This document shows, in pieces, positions 1 to 5,576 of a stretch of DNA of 5,576 nucleotides (positions within the stretch are counted from its first letter, which is position 1; each line of letters opens with the position of its first letter). The notes under the pieces are model-generated. The model did not search any database and was not told the origin of the DNA. It saw only the letters and a program-made list of their open reading frames with translations. The DNA is from DATFGK01 sp046712825 (GTDB lineage: Bacteria > Actinomycetota > AC-67), in the NCBI GenBank assembly GCA_046712825.1, contig JBKKCR010000191.1:1-5576 (forward strand), written 5' to 3'. Position numbers and translations under genes: made by a program.

Positions 1-1431
1 GATCACCACGGCGCCGATGACGCCTCCCGGCAGCCCGACCGAGGCGTTCGGCACGCGCGAGAACGTCGCCGCGACGGCCGAGATCCAGGCGAGCGCCGGC
101 CGGGCTGCGGTCGCGAGCGCGACCCCGGCCGGCTCGTGGATCGCCCCGGCGGCGGCAGCAGCGAAGCCGAGCACCGTGGCCGGCGCGACGGCCGGGACGG
201 CGAGGACGTTGGCCGGCAGCGACGCGACCGAGAACTGGTGGAACTGCATCGCGAGCAGCGGCGCGACGGCGAGCTGTGCCCCGAGCGTCACCCCGAGCAC
301 CGCTCCCAACCCCCCGCCGCGCAGCGCCGCCGTCAGGCGTGGGGCGACGATCAGAAGTCCGAGCGTCGCGACCACCGAGAGCTGGAAGCCCAGCGAGAAG
401 ACGAGGAAGGGATCCTGAACGAGGAGGCCGAGCGCGGCGACCCCGAGGGCGGTGAGCGCTTCGCGTCGCGCTCCCAGCCAAACGCCGGCGAGGCCGACCG
501 ACGCCATCGCGCCGGCACGCAGCACACTCGGCTCGAACCGGGTGATCGCCATGAAAGAGAGGAGCGCAAGCGCGAGGGTGACGAGGGTCGCGCGGCGCCG
601 GACGCCGAGCAGTCGCAGCACCACAGCGATCGCGCCGAGGAACATCGCTACGTTGGCACCGCTGACCGCCATCAGGTGGCTGAGCCCCGTGGTTCGGAAC
701 GCGTCCTCCAATCCGGGGTCGAGCTTGGAGGTGTCGCCCACGGTCATGCCCATCAGCAGGCCGCCCTCCTTGAGCGGGATCTTGCTCGCGACGCGCGCGA
801 CCGCGGTCCGGCCCGCGCGGGCCACGATCGAGAGCGGATCGTTCGCGCGGCCGGTCTTGGTCACGCCCCCTGCTCGCGCGAAGGCGCGCGCGGCGACGCC
901 GTTGCGCCGGTGGCGAGCCGCGGAGGCGCGGAGCTCGGCCGGAGCGTCGACGCGGAGAAGGGCCGTCAGACGCGTGTCGACGACGATGCGATCGCCGAGC
1001 TCGAGCGGCGCGCCACCCCGGACGGTCAGCAGGACTCGCTCACGGACCCGGTAGGTGCGGCCGTCGATCTCGGCCCGGTTCACCCCGACGAGCATGCGCG
1101 TCTCGCCGGCGCCGAGCACCAGCGGGTCGTCGAGCACTTGCCCATGGAGGACGGCGTCGGCTCCCGTCCTCGCGCCCATCGTGAGCGCTCCGCGGTCCAG
1201 GCTCGCCGTCCGCAACCCCGCCAGGGTGAAGCCGAGCGCGAGTGCCGCGGCGCACGCGACGAGGGCCCGACGGTGGCGCGATGCGGTCAGGATCAACCCC
1301 GCAGCTCCGGTGAGACCGGCTGCGATCGCCGCCGCCGGCGGAGGATGCAGGCGCTCTGCCGCAACGACGCCGGCGACGAAGGTAACCGCCAGCGCGTACA
1401 GCCGGGGAGCCGGATGCGCGGGCCCGCTCAC
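1..1431 (-). CDS. comEC: ComEC/Rec2-family DNA uptake channel, N-terminal 477 residues (3' end beyond window)
   Basis: Polytopic inner-membrane protein that carries single-stranded DNA into the cytoplasm during natural transformation. Reading from 1431, the frame stays open for 477 codons to base 1. Hydrophobic segments lie near residues 11-25, 33-50 and 56-72. A soluble stretch (about 93-195) follows, matching the OB-fold-like N-terminal ComEC domain. The Competence domain then begins, with hallmark GLSHLMAVSGANVAMF at 249-264 and FEPSVLRAGAMA at 299-310, followed by LGFQLSVVATLGLL (347-360) and further membrane helices. Family members usually run to 700-800 residues and many end in a metallo-beta-lactamase-like domain, which would lie outside the window. 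The GTG start overlaps the comEA TGA by four bases (GTGA), implying translational coupling; no strong Shine-Dalgarno is visible. No frameshift or stop is seen. The family call is very secure; the exact start is likely. Confidence 0.95.
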   Translation of the reverse strand, partial: MSGPAHPAPRLYALAVTFVAGVVAAERLHPPPAAAIAAGLTGAAGLILTASRHRRALVACAAALALGFTLAGLRTASLDRGALTMGARTGADAVLHGQVLDDPLVLGAGETRMLVGVNRAEIDGRTYRVRERVLLTVRGGAPLELGDRIVVDTRLTALLRVDAPAELRASAARHRRNGVAARAFARAGGVTKTGRANDPLSIVARAGRTAVARVASKIPLKEGGLLMGMTVGDTSKLDPGLEDAFRTTGLSHLMAVSGANVAMFLGAIAVVLRLLGVRRRATLVTLALALLSFMAITRFEPSVLRAGAMASVGLAGVWLGARREALTALGVAALGLLVQDPFLVFSLGFQLSVVATLGLLIVAPRLTAALRGGGLGAVLGVTLGAQLAVAPLLAMQFHQFSVASLPANVLAVPAVAPATVLGFAAAAAGAIHEPAGVALATAARPALAWISAVAATFSRVPNASVGLPGGVIGAVVI

Positions 1432-2117
1432 ACGGTCACGTGATCTTCGATCGATTCGAACTTCTTCTCTCCGATGCCTTCGACCTTGAGCAGATCGCGC
1501 ACCGTCTTGAACGGTCCGTGCTGGGTCCGGTAGTCGACGATGCGCTGCGCGATCACCTCGCCGATCCCGGGAAGCTCCTCGAGCTGGCTCACGGTCGCGG
1601 TGTTGATGTTGACCTTCCCGGAGGCGTCGGCCGACCCGCCCCCACCGCCCGGAACCACGCCGTCCGGAGGTGCGGCCGCCGTCGGCGGCATCTCACCCTT
1701 GCGCGGGATGTAGACGCGCTCCCCGTCGGTCAGCGGCCGGGCGAGGTTGATGGATGAGAGGTCCGCGTCGGGCTTGGCGCCCCCGGCCGCGGCGATCCCG
1801 TCGATGACCCTCGCTCCGCCTGGTAGCTCGTAGACGCCGGGCCGTGCGACGGCGCCGGCCATGTGGACAAAGAGGCCGGCGCCCGCGCCCGGGCTGGTGG
1901 ATGCATCGATCGACGCGGCCGGGAGCGGCGATGCGACGGAGTCGGGCGCCGGCTTCGGCAGCGACCGCGCGTACGCGAAGGCCGCGCCTGCCACGATCGC
2001 GAAGCAGAGGACGCCGAGCGCGATCGTCTCGCGAGGCTTGAACTCGAGCAGGTCGATAACGCGCCTGCGCCACGAGGGCACGGCGTCTTCGAGGATCGTC
2101 GGCTGATCGGCGGGCAT
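1428..2117 (-). CDS. comEA: ComEA, membrane-anchored competence DNA receptor (SLBB + helix-hairpin-helix)
   Basis: DNA-binding receptor that captures incoming double-stranded DNA outside the membrane and hands it to ComEC. The 229-residue protein has a short basic cytoplasmic N-terminus (RRR at 17-19) and one membrane segment at about 31-50. A Pro/Ala/Ser-rich linker leads to an SLBB domain (about 83-138, starting FVHMAGAVARPGVYELPGG). A flexible PGGGGGS linker (about 156-162) follows, then a C-terminal tandem helix-hairpin-helix DNA-binding domain at 167-229: VNINTA at 169-174, first hairpin ELPGIGEVIAQRI around 181-193, second VEGIGEKKF around 212-220. This order is typical of Gram-positive and actinobacterial ComEA. 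An in-frame TGA ends 3 nt before the ATG, so no upstream start is possible. No good Shine-Dalgarno precedes it; the nearest purine run (GAAGAA) is about 17 nt away. The stop overlaps the comEC start. Identification is firm. Confidence 0.96.
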   Translation of the reverse strand: MPADQPTILEDAVPSWRRRVIDLLEFKPRETIALGVLCFAIVAGAAFAYARSLPKPAPDSVASPLPAASIDASTSPGAGAGLFVHMAGAVARPGVYELPGGARVIDGIAAAGGAKPDADLSSINLARPLTDGERVYIPRKGEMPPTAAAPPDGVVPGGGGGSADASGKVNINTATVSQLEELPGIGEVIAQRIVDYRTQHGPFKTVRDLLKVEGIGEKKFESIEDHVTV

Positions 2118-2168
2118 GCGTCATCGCGGGAAGGTTCTTCGCGAGAAGCTCACCGAGGAAGAGTCGCG

Positions 2169-2177
2169 ACCGTATCA
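2169..2177 (-). promoter_or_regulatory. possible extended -10 promoter element for comEA-comEC
   Basis: The minus strand reads TGATACGGT, which fits the extended -10 pattern TGnTAnnnT. It would place transcription start about 45 nt before the comEA ATG. The candidate -35 at a 17-nt spacing is TGGGTG, a poor match to TTGACA, so the call rests on the -10 alone. Short matches like this arise by chance; treat it as a hypothesis supported mainly by its place in the only sizeable gap. Confidence 0.2.
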
Positions 2178-2185
2178 GTGCTCGC

Positions 2186-2205
2186 GCCCGGCACCCAGTC
2201 CGGGC
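2186..2205 (-). terminator. GC-rich hairpin after the polymerase gene, weak terminator candidate
   Basis: An inverted repeat GCCCGG/CCGGGC forms a perfect 6-bp stem (2186-2191 with 2200-2205) around an 8-nt loop. It lies 17 nt past the stop of the polymerase gene on the minus strand. There is no T-run after it, so it is not a canonical intrinsic terminator. It could attenuate or stabilise a transcript end, or be chance in GC-rich sequence. Confidence 0.25.
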
Positions 2206-2219
2206 AGAACGCGCAGAAC
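2204..2219. repeat. 7-bp direct repeat, two copies
   Basis: GCAGAAC occurs at 2204-2210 and again at 2213-2219, separated by GC (period 9). It sits just after the polymerase stop and touches the right arm of the hairpin at 2186-2205. It could be a small operator or chance; nothing else supports a function. Confidence 0.3.
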
Positions 2220-2222
2220 CGC

Positions 2223-3143
2223 TCAGCGCTCTATGTCGAGCTCCTTCATCGCACGGCCGAGCGAGCGCGTCGCCGCGCGGAACCCCTTCCAGTGCTCCGG
2301 CCTCTCGAGCGCGTCGCGCATCGAGAAGCCGTCGGGCTTCAGCTGCTTGTCCTCGACCTCTTTCCAGTCGAGCGGAACGGCGACCGGCGCGCCCTTCAGC
2401 GGACGGACGCTGTACGGAGCGACGGCAGTCGCCCCGAAACCGTTCCGATGGACGTCGGCGAAGATCCGGCTCCCGCGCTTCGCCTTGTAGAACTCCATCG
2501 TCAAGAGATCCGGGCGCGCATCGATCGCGCGCTGCGCGATCCGGACAGCGACCTCATGAACGACGTCGAAGGAGACGCTCGGCCGGATCGGCGCCGCGAC
2601 GTGGAGCCCGCGAGATCCGGTCACCTTCACGAATGGGACGAGGCCGAGATCCTCGAAGAGCGAGCGGAACATGAGCGCGGCCTCGCGGACCTCCGAGAAA
2701 TCGTCCGTCGTGGGATCGAGATCCACGATCATCATGTCCGGCTCGTACGGCTTCTGGTGGGTGCTGAGCCAGACGTGCTGCGTGATCGACCCTTGCTGCG
2801 CGAGGTACGCGAGCGTCGCCGCCTCGTTCGCCAGCACGTAGGTGACCGTCCCACCTTTCTTCGGCTGCTCGGATCGCGCGATCCAATCCGGGAAGTACTT
2901 GGGGATGTTCTTGTGCATGATCCCCTCGGCCTTGATCCCGTCCGGGAAGCGCTGCATCGTCAGCGGCCGGTTCTTGACGTGCGGCAGCATCTTGGGCGCC
3001 ACGGAGGTGTAGTACTCGATGAGCTCTCCCTTGGTGATCCCGTCGTCGGGGAACAGGATCTTGTCCCGGTTCGTCACAGAGGTCGTGCGTTTCCCGACGC
3101 GGATGGAGTCGCTCATGGTGGTCGGGATGCGCTTGCCTCTCAT
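2223..3143 (-). CDS. stand-alone LigD-type NHEJ primase-polymerase (PolDom)
   Basis: Archaeo-eukaryotic primase-like polymerase of the LigD polymerase-domain family, which in bacterial non-homologous end joining adds nucleotides (often ribonucleotides) at DNA ends using Mn2+. Numbered from the 3143 start (306 aa): RVGKRTTSVTNRDKILFP (15-32) is the typical N-terminus; PLTMQRFPDGI at 60-70 and HKNIPKYFPDWI at 77-88 are family signatures; QHVW (122-125) holds the likely phosphate-contact His123. DLDP at 141-144 gives metal ligands Asp141 and Asp143; GSRGLHV (176-182) is the second motif; Asp230 in FADVHRNG is the likely third carboxylate, followed by TAVAPYSVR. The length covers only the polymerase domain: no ligase or nuclease domain, as in mycobacterial stand-alone PolD proteins. 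Start choice: ATG 3143 overlaps the hydrolase stop as ATGA. ATG 3116 (first residues MSDSIRVG) is a real alternative; the frame is also open to 3206, which is unlikely. No key residue appears lost. Confidence 0.93.
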   Translation of the reverse strand: MRGKRIPTTMSDSIRVGKRTTSVTNRDKILFPDDGITKGELIEYYTSVAPKMLPHVKNRPLTMQRFPDGIKAEGIMHKNIPKYFPDWIARSEQPKKGGTVTYVLANEAATLAYLAQQGSITQHVWLSTHQKPYEPDMMIVDLDPTTDDFSEVREAALMFRSLFEDLGLVPFVKVTGSRGLHVAAPIRPSVSFDVVHEVAVRIAQRAIDARPDLLTMEFYKAKRGSRIFADVHRNGFGATAVAPYSVRPLKGAPVAVPLDWKEVEDKQLKPDGFSMRDALERPEHWKGFRAATRSLGRAMKELDIER

Positions 3144-3949
3144 CCGGCCGCGACCTGCTCGACGAACGTCGCGATGTCGGCCGCCACACGTTCGGGGTTC
3201 TCCCAATAGAACGCGTGCCCCGCGCCCTCGTAGACGATCAGCCGCGCGTCGGGGATCGCCGCGGTCATCGCCTCCTGATCGCTCCGGGAAAGGATCGAGT
3301 CCTGATCACCCCATACGACTAGTGTCGGGGCGGCGATACCGTCGAGCTCACGCGCGGAATCGTCCTCGATCAGACCGCGCATCGTCTCCCGCCACGCCAG
3401 AGCGGAAGGTTTGAGGTTCTCCTCGAGGATGATCTCGAAGAGATCGTGCGGCACCGATGGGGCGGTCATCTCGGCGAATTCGCGCACCATGGCGGGATCG
3501 ATGGGGTCCGTGAGCGTCGAGAAAGTGGACTCCCACATCTCCCGCACGCCCGGCTTGTCTCCGAGCGCGAGCGGAGAACCGAGTAGCACGAGCCCGATCG
3601 TTCGGTCCGGATGGTCGATGGCGAAGCGTCGAGCCACGACGCCGCCGCTGGAGCCCCCGGCGATCACGGCTGCTCTCAGATCCAGCTCGTTCATGAACGC
3701 CAGCAGGTCCGATGCGAAGTCGTGCGGGCGGTAGTCCGTCTCGGGAGTGCTCGAGTCTCCGTGTCCCCGCTGACTCATCGCGAACGCGTGGATGGATCCA
3801 GGCAGATGACCCATCAACGGCTCGAACGCGCGCCGGGAGTCTGCGATCGCGTGAACCAGCAGGACGGGTATGCCCGACGGGCTTCCCCGCTCCACGTAGT
3901 CGAGCATCATCCCGCTCGGGAGCAAGACGGTCTGAGGAGAAAGAGCCAT
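3140..3949 (-). CDS. alpha/beta-fold hydrolase, substrate unknown
   Basis: A 269-residue single-domain alpha/beta hydrolase (Abhydrolase_1 type), probably cytoplasmic since no signal peptide or membrane segment is visible. The triad can be assigned: nucleophile Ser101 in GGSSGG (98-103), acid Asp217 in VVWGDQD (211-217), and His245 in GAGH (242-245). The strand-loop LLVHAIADSR (30-39) lies at the oxyanion-hole position, with HA where HG is more usual. SQRGHGDSS at 59-67 is the common RGxGxS loop. A cap of about 125-200 is predicted between the core halves. This architecture is shared by esterases, enol-lactonases, haloperoxidase-like proteins and dehalogenases, and the sequence does not discriminate among them. 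The ATG overlaps the transporter stop by one base (TGATG), and its own stop overlaps the next ATG, so translation is probably coupled with both neighbours. Fold and triad are secure; the reaction is not known. Confidence 0.92.
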   Translation of the reverse strand: MALSPQTVLLPSGMMLDYVERGSPSGIPVLLVHAIADSRRAFEPLMGHLPGSIHAFAMSQRGHGDSSTPETDYRPHDFASDLLAFMNELDLRAAVIAGGSSGGVVARRFAIDHPDRTIGLVLLGSPLALGDKPGVREMWESTFSTLTDPIDPAMVREFAEMTAPSVPHDLFEIILEENLKPSALAWRETMRGLIEDDSARELDGIAAPTLVVWGDQDSILSRSDQEAMTAAIPDARLIVYEGAGHAFYWENPERVAADIATFVEQVAAG

Positions 3950-4935
3950 CAGTGGCCGTGGGTCTCCGCCTCGAGCGCATCAGTCGCGCGGCCCTCGTCG
4001 TGATCGGACGTTCCCTCGTGCGCCTCCGTTCCGTGCGGCTCCCAGGGATCGACGTGGACGTCCACCTGCGCCACGCCGTCGACGTCGTGGAGGATCCGAT
4101 GATGGATCTGCTCGGCGACCCCGTGCGCTTCGGCAAGCGGCAGGTTGCCGTCGACAGCGACCGTGACGGAGACGTACAGCGACCGTCCGGCCCAGCGCGC
4201 CTGCACGCGCCCGCACCCGAGGACGCCGGGCGTGCCGAGCACGATGTTCTCGATCTTGTTGATGATCTCCGGGTCGACCGCGTCGAGCAAGCGAGTCAAC
4301 ACGTTCCGGCTCGCGTCGATCGCAACGGCCACGATCGCTGCGACAACCACGAAGGCTGCGATCGGATCTGCCTGGGCCCATCCGGCCTTCACGCCGATCA
4401 ACCCGCCGAGCGCGGCGATCGACGCGAGACCATCCGTCAGCGCGTGCTTGCCGTCGGCGACGAGCGGCTCCGAGCCGATGCGTCTCCCGACCGAGATCTT
4501 GTAGAAGCCGGCGAACCCGTTCGCGAGGAGACCGAGCGCCGCCGCGCCCATCGCGATCCCCAGCCGGGTGACCTCGTGCTCCCCGCCGAGCTTGGAGATC
4601 GCCTCGTAGGTGGCGAATCCGACGCTTCCCCAGATGACGAGCACGACCAGCACGCCCGACAGGTCCTCCACGCGTTGGTACCCGAAGGTGTAGCGACGAT
4701 CGGCGGCCCTGCGTGAGGCGACGAAAGCGACCGACAACGCGACCGTGGTCGCCACATCTCCGAGGTCGTCTAGGCCGGCGGCAAGGAGGGCGACGCTGCC
4801 GGTCATCGCCGCGACCGTGAGCCGGATGGCCGCGGATGCGCCGAGTGCCACCGCCGAGAGCCGGATAGCTCGCAGGCCTTCGCGCGTCCCCTCAGCGCCC
4901 GTCAGACGGGCGGGGTGCGCGTGGGTCCCTGCCAC
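3949..4935 (-). CDS. cation diffusion facilitator (CDF) divalent metal exporter
   Basis: Inner-membrane proton-coupled exporter of divalent metal ions (Zn, Fe, Mn, Cd or Co class), 328 residues. Hydrophobic segments sit near residues 25-43, 47-72, 93-113, 125-145, 166-184 and 191-207, giving the usual six helices. The transport site is readable: Asp56 and Asp60 (DDLGD) in helix 2 and His164 and Asp168 (HALTD) in helix 5, the D-D/H-D arrangement of FieF/YiiP. FGYQRVE (84-90) is the conserved loop before helix 3. A cytoplasmic dimerisation domain spans about 222-297. A His/Asp/Glu-rich tail (301-328, ending ETHGH) may bind metal. The start is GTG, supported by AAGGAG five bases upstream; leuS ends 26 nt before. 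The metal cannot be fixed from sequence: FieF-like sites handle Zn, Cd and Fe. The family is secure. Confidence 0.95.
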   Translation of the reverse strand: MAGTHAHPARLTGAEGTREGLRAIRLSAVALGASAAIRLTVAAMTGSVALLAAGLDDLGDVATTVALSVAFVASRRAADRRYTFGYQRVEDLSGVLVVLVIWGSVGFATYEAISKLGGEHEVTRLGIAMGAAALGLLANGFAGFYKISVGRRIGSEPLVADGKHALTDGLASIAALGGLIGVKAGWAQADPIAAFVVVAAIVAVAIDASRNVLTRLLDAVDPEIINKIENIVLGTPGVLGCGRVQARWAGRSLYVSVTVAVDGNLPLAEAHGVAEQIHHRILHDVDGVAQVDVHVDPWEPHGTEAHEGTSDHDEGRATDALEAETHGH

Positions 4936-4940
4936 GAATT

Positions 4941-4946
4941 CTCCTT
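4941..4946 (-). promoter_or_regulatory. strong Shine-Dalgarno for the CDF gene
   Basis: The minus strand reads AAGGAG, five bases (AATTC) before the GTG at 4935. It is the clearest ribosome site in the window and decides the GTG start of the CDF gene. The downstream overlapping genes lack comparable sites and probably depend on translational coupling. Confidence 0.85.
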
Positions 4947-4961
4947 CGGTCCGGTGCTCCC

Positions 4962-5576
4962 CTACCGCACGACGAGGTTCACGAGCTTCGGGGGGACAAC
5001 GATCGTCTTGACGACCGTCTTCCCCTCAACGTGGGAGCGTACGCGCTCGGAGTCCATCGCCGTTCGCTTCATGTCTTCCTCGCCGATCTGGGCGGGGACC
5101 TCGATGCGGTCGCGGACCTTCCCGTTCACCTGGACGACCATCGTCGCAGTGCTCTCGACGATGAGAGCCGGGTCGGGTATCGGCCACGACGACATGTGGA
5201 TCGTGCCCTCGCTGCCGAGGCGATGCCAAAGCTCTTCGGTGATGAACGGCGCGAGCGGAGCCAGGAGTTGGAGCAAGGCCCGGACGGCCTCGGCCACGTC
5301 CCCGTCCATCGCGTCGTCGGCGTCGGCGATCTGGCTCGTGAACGTCATCAGCTTCGCGATGGCGGTGTTGAACCGGAACCGGTCGAGGTCATGCGTCACG
5401 CCTTCGATCGCGTGGTGCGTCGCGCGGCGGAGCGGGGAATCGTCGCTCTCCATCCCGCCGGCTCGGCCTCGATCGGCCCGCTGCATCACCACACGCCAGA
5501 CCCGCGAGAGCCAGCGGAACACCCCCTGCGGAGACACGTCTGCCCAATCGACGTCGGCCTCGTACGGCCCCGCGAA
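4962..5576 (-). CDS. leuS: leucyl-tRNA synthetase, C-terminal 204 residues (5' part outside window)
   Basis: Cytoplasmic class I aminoacyl-tRNA synthetase that charges tRNA-Leu. The frame is open from the right edge of the window, so only the C-terminal part is seen (full enzymes are about 800-950 residues). It begins FAGPYEADVDWADV and continues QGVFRWLSRVW, the junction into the anticodon-binding helical bundle. It has FNTAIAKLMTF, LLAPLAPFITEELWHRLG and SSWPIPDP of that bundle, then the small C-terminal domain with VVQVNGKVRDRIEVPA and an ending KTIVVPPKLVNLVVR. These match LeuS closely; ValS and IleS lack this C-terminal domain. The internal GTG at 5537 is not a real start, because conserved sequence extends above it. 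It ends with TAG, 26 nt before the CDF gene. No damage is seen. The catalytic HIGH and KMSKS motifs lie outside the window. Confidence 0.97.
   Translation of the reverse strand, partial: FAGPYEADVDWADVSPQGVFRWLSRVWRVVMQRADRGRAGGMESDDSPLRRATHHAIEGVTHDLDRFRFNTAIAKLMTFTSQIADADDAMDGDVAEAVRALLQLLAPLAPFITEELWHRLGSEGTIHMSSWPIPDPALIVESTATMVVQVNGKVRDRIEVPAQIGEEDMKRTAMDSERVRSHVEGKTVVKTIVVPPKLVNLVVR

Larger units (their letters stand above)
2118..2222. other. intergenic spacer between polymerase gene and comEA
   Basis: This 105-nt spacer is the longest non-coding stretch in the window and splits the minus-strand gene run into an upstream and a downstream block. It holds a GC-rich hairpin (2186-2205), a 7-bp direct repeat (2204-2219), a possible extended -10 element (2169-2177) and a very small 4-bp hairpin (2137-2148). 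I see no open reading frame of interest and no tRNA or riboswitch-like structure. Confidence 0.7.

Noticed and set aside
136..1443. 435-codon open frame on the plus strand, rich in Arg, Glu and Gly
   Set aside because: It lies wholly antisense to comEC, whose translation gives unmistakable Competence-domain motifs. Its low-complexity composition is what the opposite strand of GC-rich codons produces, and it has no recognisable domain.
1693..2124. 143-codon minus-strand frame beginning at an ATG 7 nt before the comEA ATG
   Set aside because: It is comEA read in the wrong frame: almost entirely Arg/Ala/Gly, while the comEA frame shows membrane, SLBB and helix-hairpin-helix segments.
2137..2148. 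Small hairpin CTTC-GCGA-GAAG just before comEA
   Set aside because: Only a 4-bp stem; the GNRA-type loop exists only on the plus strand, whereas the com transcript would carry UCGC. Too weak to call.
1863..3209. 448-codon open frame on the plus strand
   Set aside because: Antisense to comEA and the polymerase gene, both confirmed by motif. It crosses their spacer without any domain of its own and is Arg/Asp-rich shadow sequence.
3348..4136. 262-codon minus-strand open frame overlapping the hydrolase and CDF genes in another frame
   Set aside because: Arg/Ser-rich out-of-frame reading of two well-supported genes, with no domain.
3712..4716. 334-codon plus-strand open frame
   Set aside because: Antisense to the hydrolase and the CDF transporter; composition is shadow-like (Arg, Asp, Val) and no family is recognisable.
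5535..5537. GTG at 5537 as the start of a separate 191-residue protein
   Set aside because: The frame continues to the window edge with conserved LeuS residues (GPYEADVDW), so this is an internal Val codon of leuS.
1..5576. Mobile elements, CRISPR arrays, tRNA/rRNA, toxin-antitoxin or defence genes
   Set aside because: Nearly all of the window is covered by six housekeeping or accessory genes on one strand. I saw no transposase, regularly spaced repeats, terminal inverted repeats or RNA-gene structures.

Overview
The window is a GC-rich, gene-dense bacterial segment in which every gene I can support lies on the minus strand. It reads from high to low coordinates as: leuS 3' part, a cation diffusion facilitator (CDF) metal exporter, an alpha/beta hydrolase, a stand-alone LigD-type NHEJ polymerase, comEA, and the 5' part of comEC. 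GC-rich codon use, GTG starts, a stand-alone LigD polymerase protein and a leuS...comEA-comEC order (from memory also found in Streptomyces and other Actinomycetota) suggest an actinobacterium or a close high-GC relative. This placement is inference; the window has no rRNA or other marker that would settle it.

Layout. Bases 5576-4962 encode the C-terminal 204 residues of leucyl-tRNA synthetase, whose start lies outside the window. After a 26-nt gap with a strong AAGGAG ribosome site comes a 328-aa CDF transporter (4935-3949, GTG start). Its stop overlaps the start of the alpha/beta hydrolase (3949-3140) by one base (TGATG). The hydrolase stop overlaps an ATGA start for the LigD-type polymerase (best start 3143, end 2223). 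A spacer of about 105 nt (2118-2222) follows, with a small hairpin, a 7-bp direct repeat and a possible promoter. Then comes comEA (2117-1428), whose stop overlaps the GTG start of comEC by four bases (GTGA). comEC runs off the left edge of the window and is easy to miss because it has no stop here.

How the genes fit together. ComEA (membrane-anchored DNA receptor) and ComEC (inner-membrane DNA channel) form the core of the natural-transformation uptake route. The LigD-type polymerase belongs to a family that fills in or primes at DNA ends during Ku-dependent end joining; no Ku gene or ligase domain is in the window. The CDF protein exports divalent metals, and the hydrolase substrate is unknown. 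The overlaps make CDF-hydrolase-polymerase one translationally coupled unit and comEA-comEC another, with leuS just upstream. I see no mobile element, CRISPR array, tRNA or rRNA, and no clear sign of an undescribed system. The most interesting point is the DNA-end polymerase sitting directly before the DNA-uptake genes.
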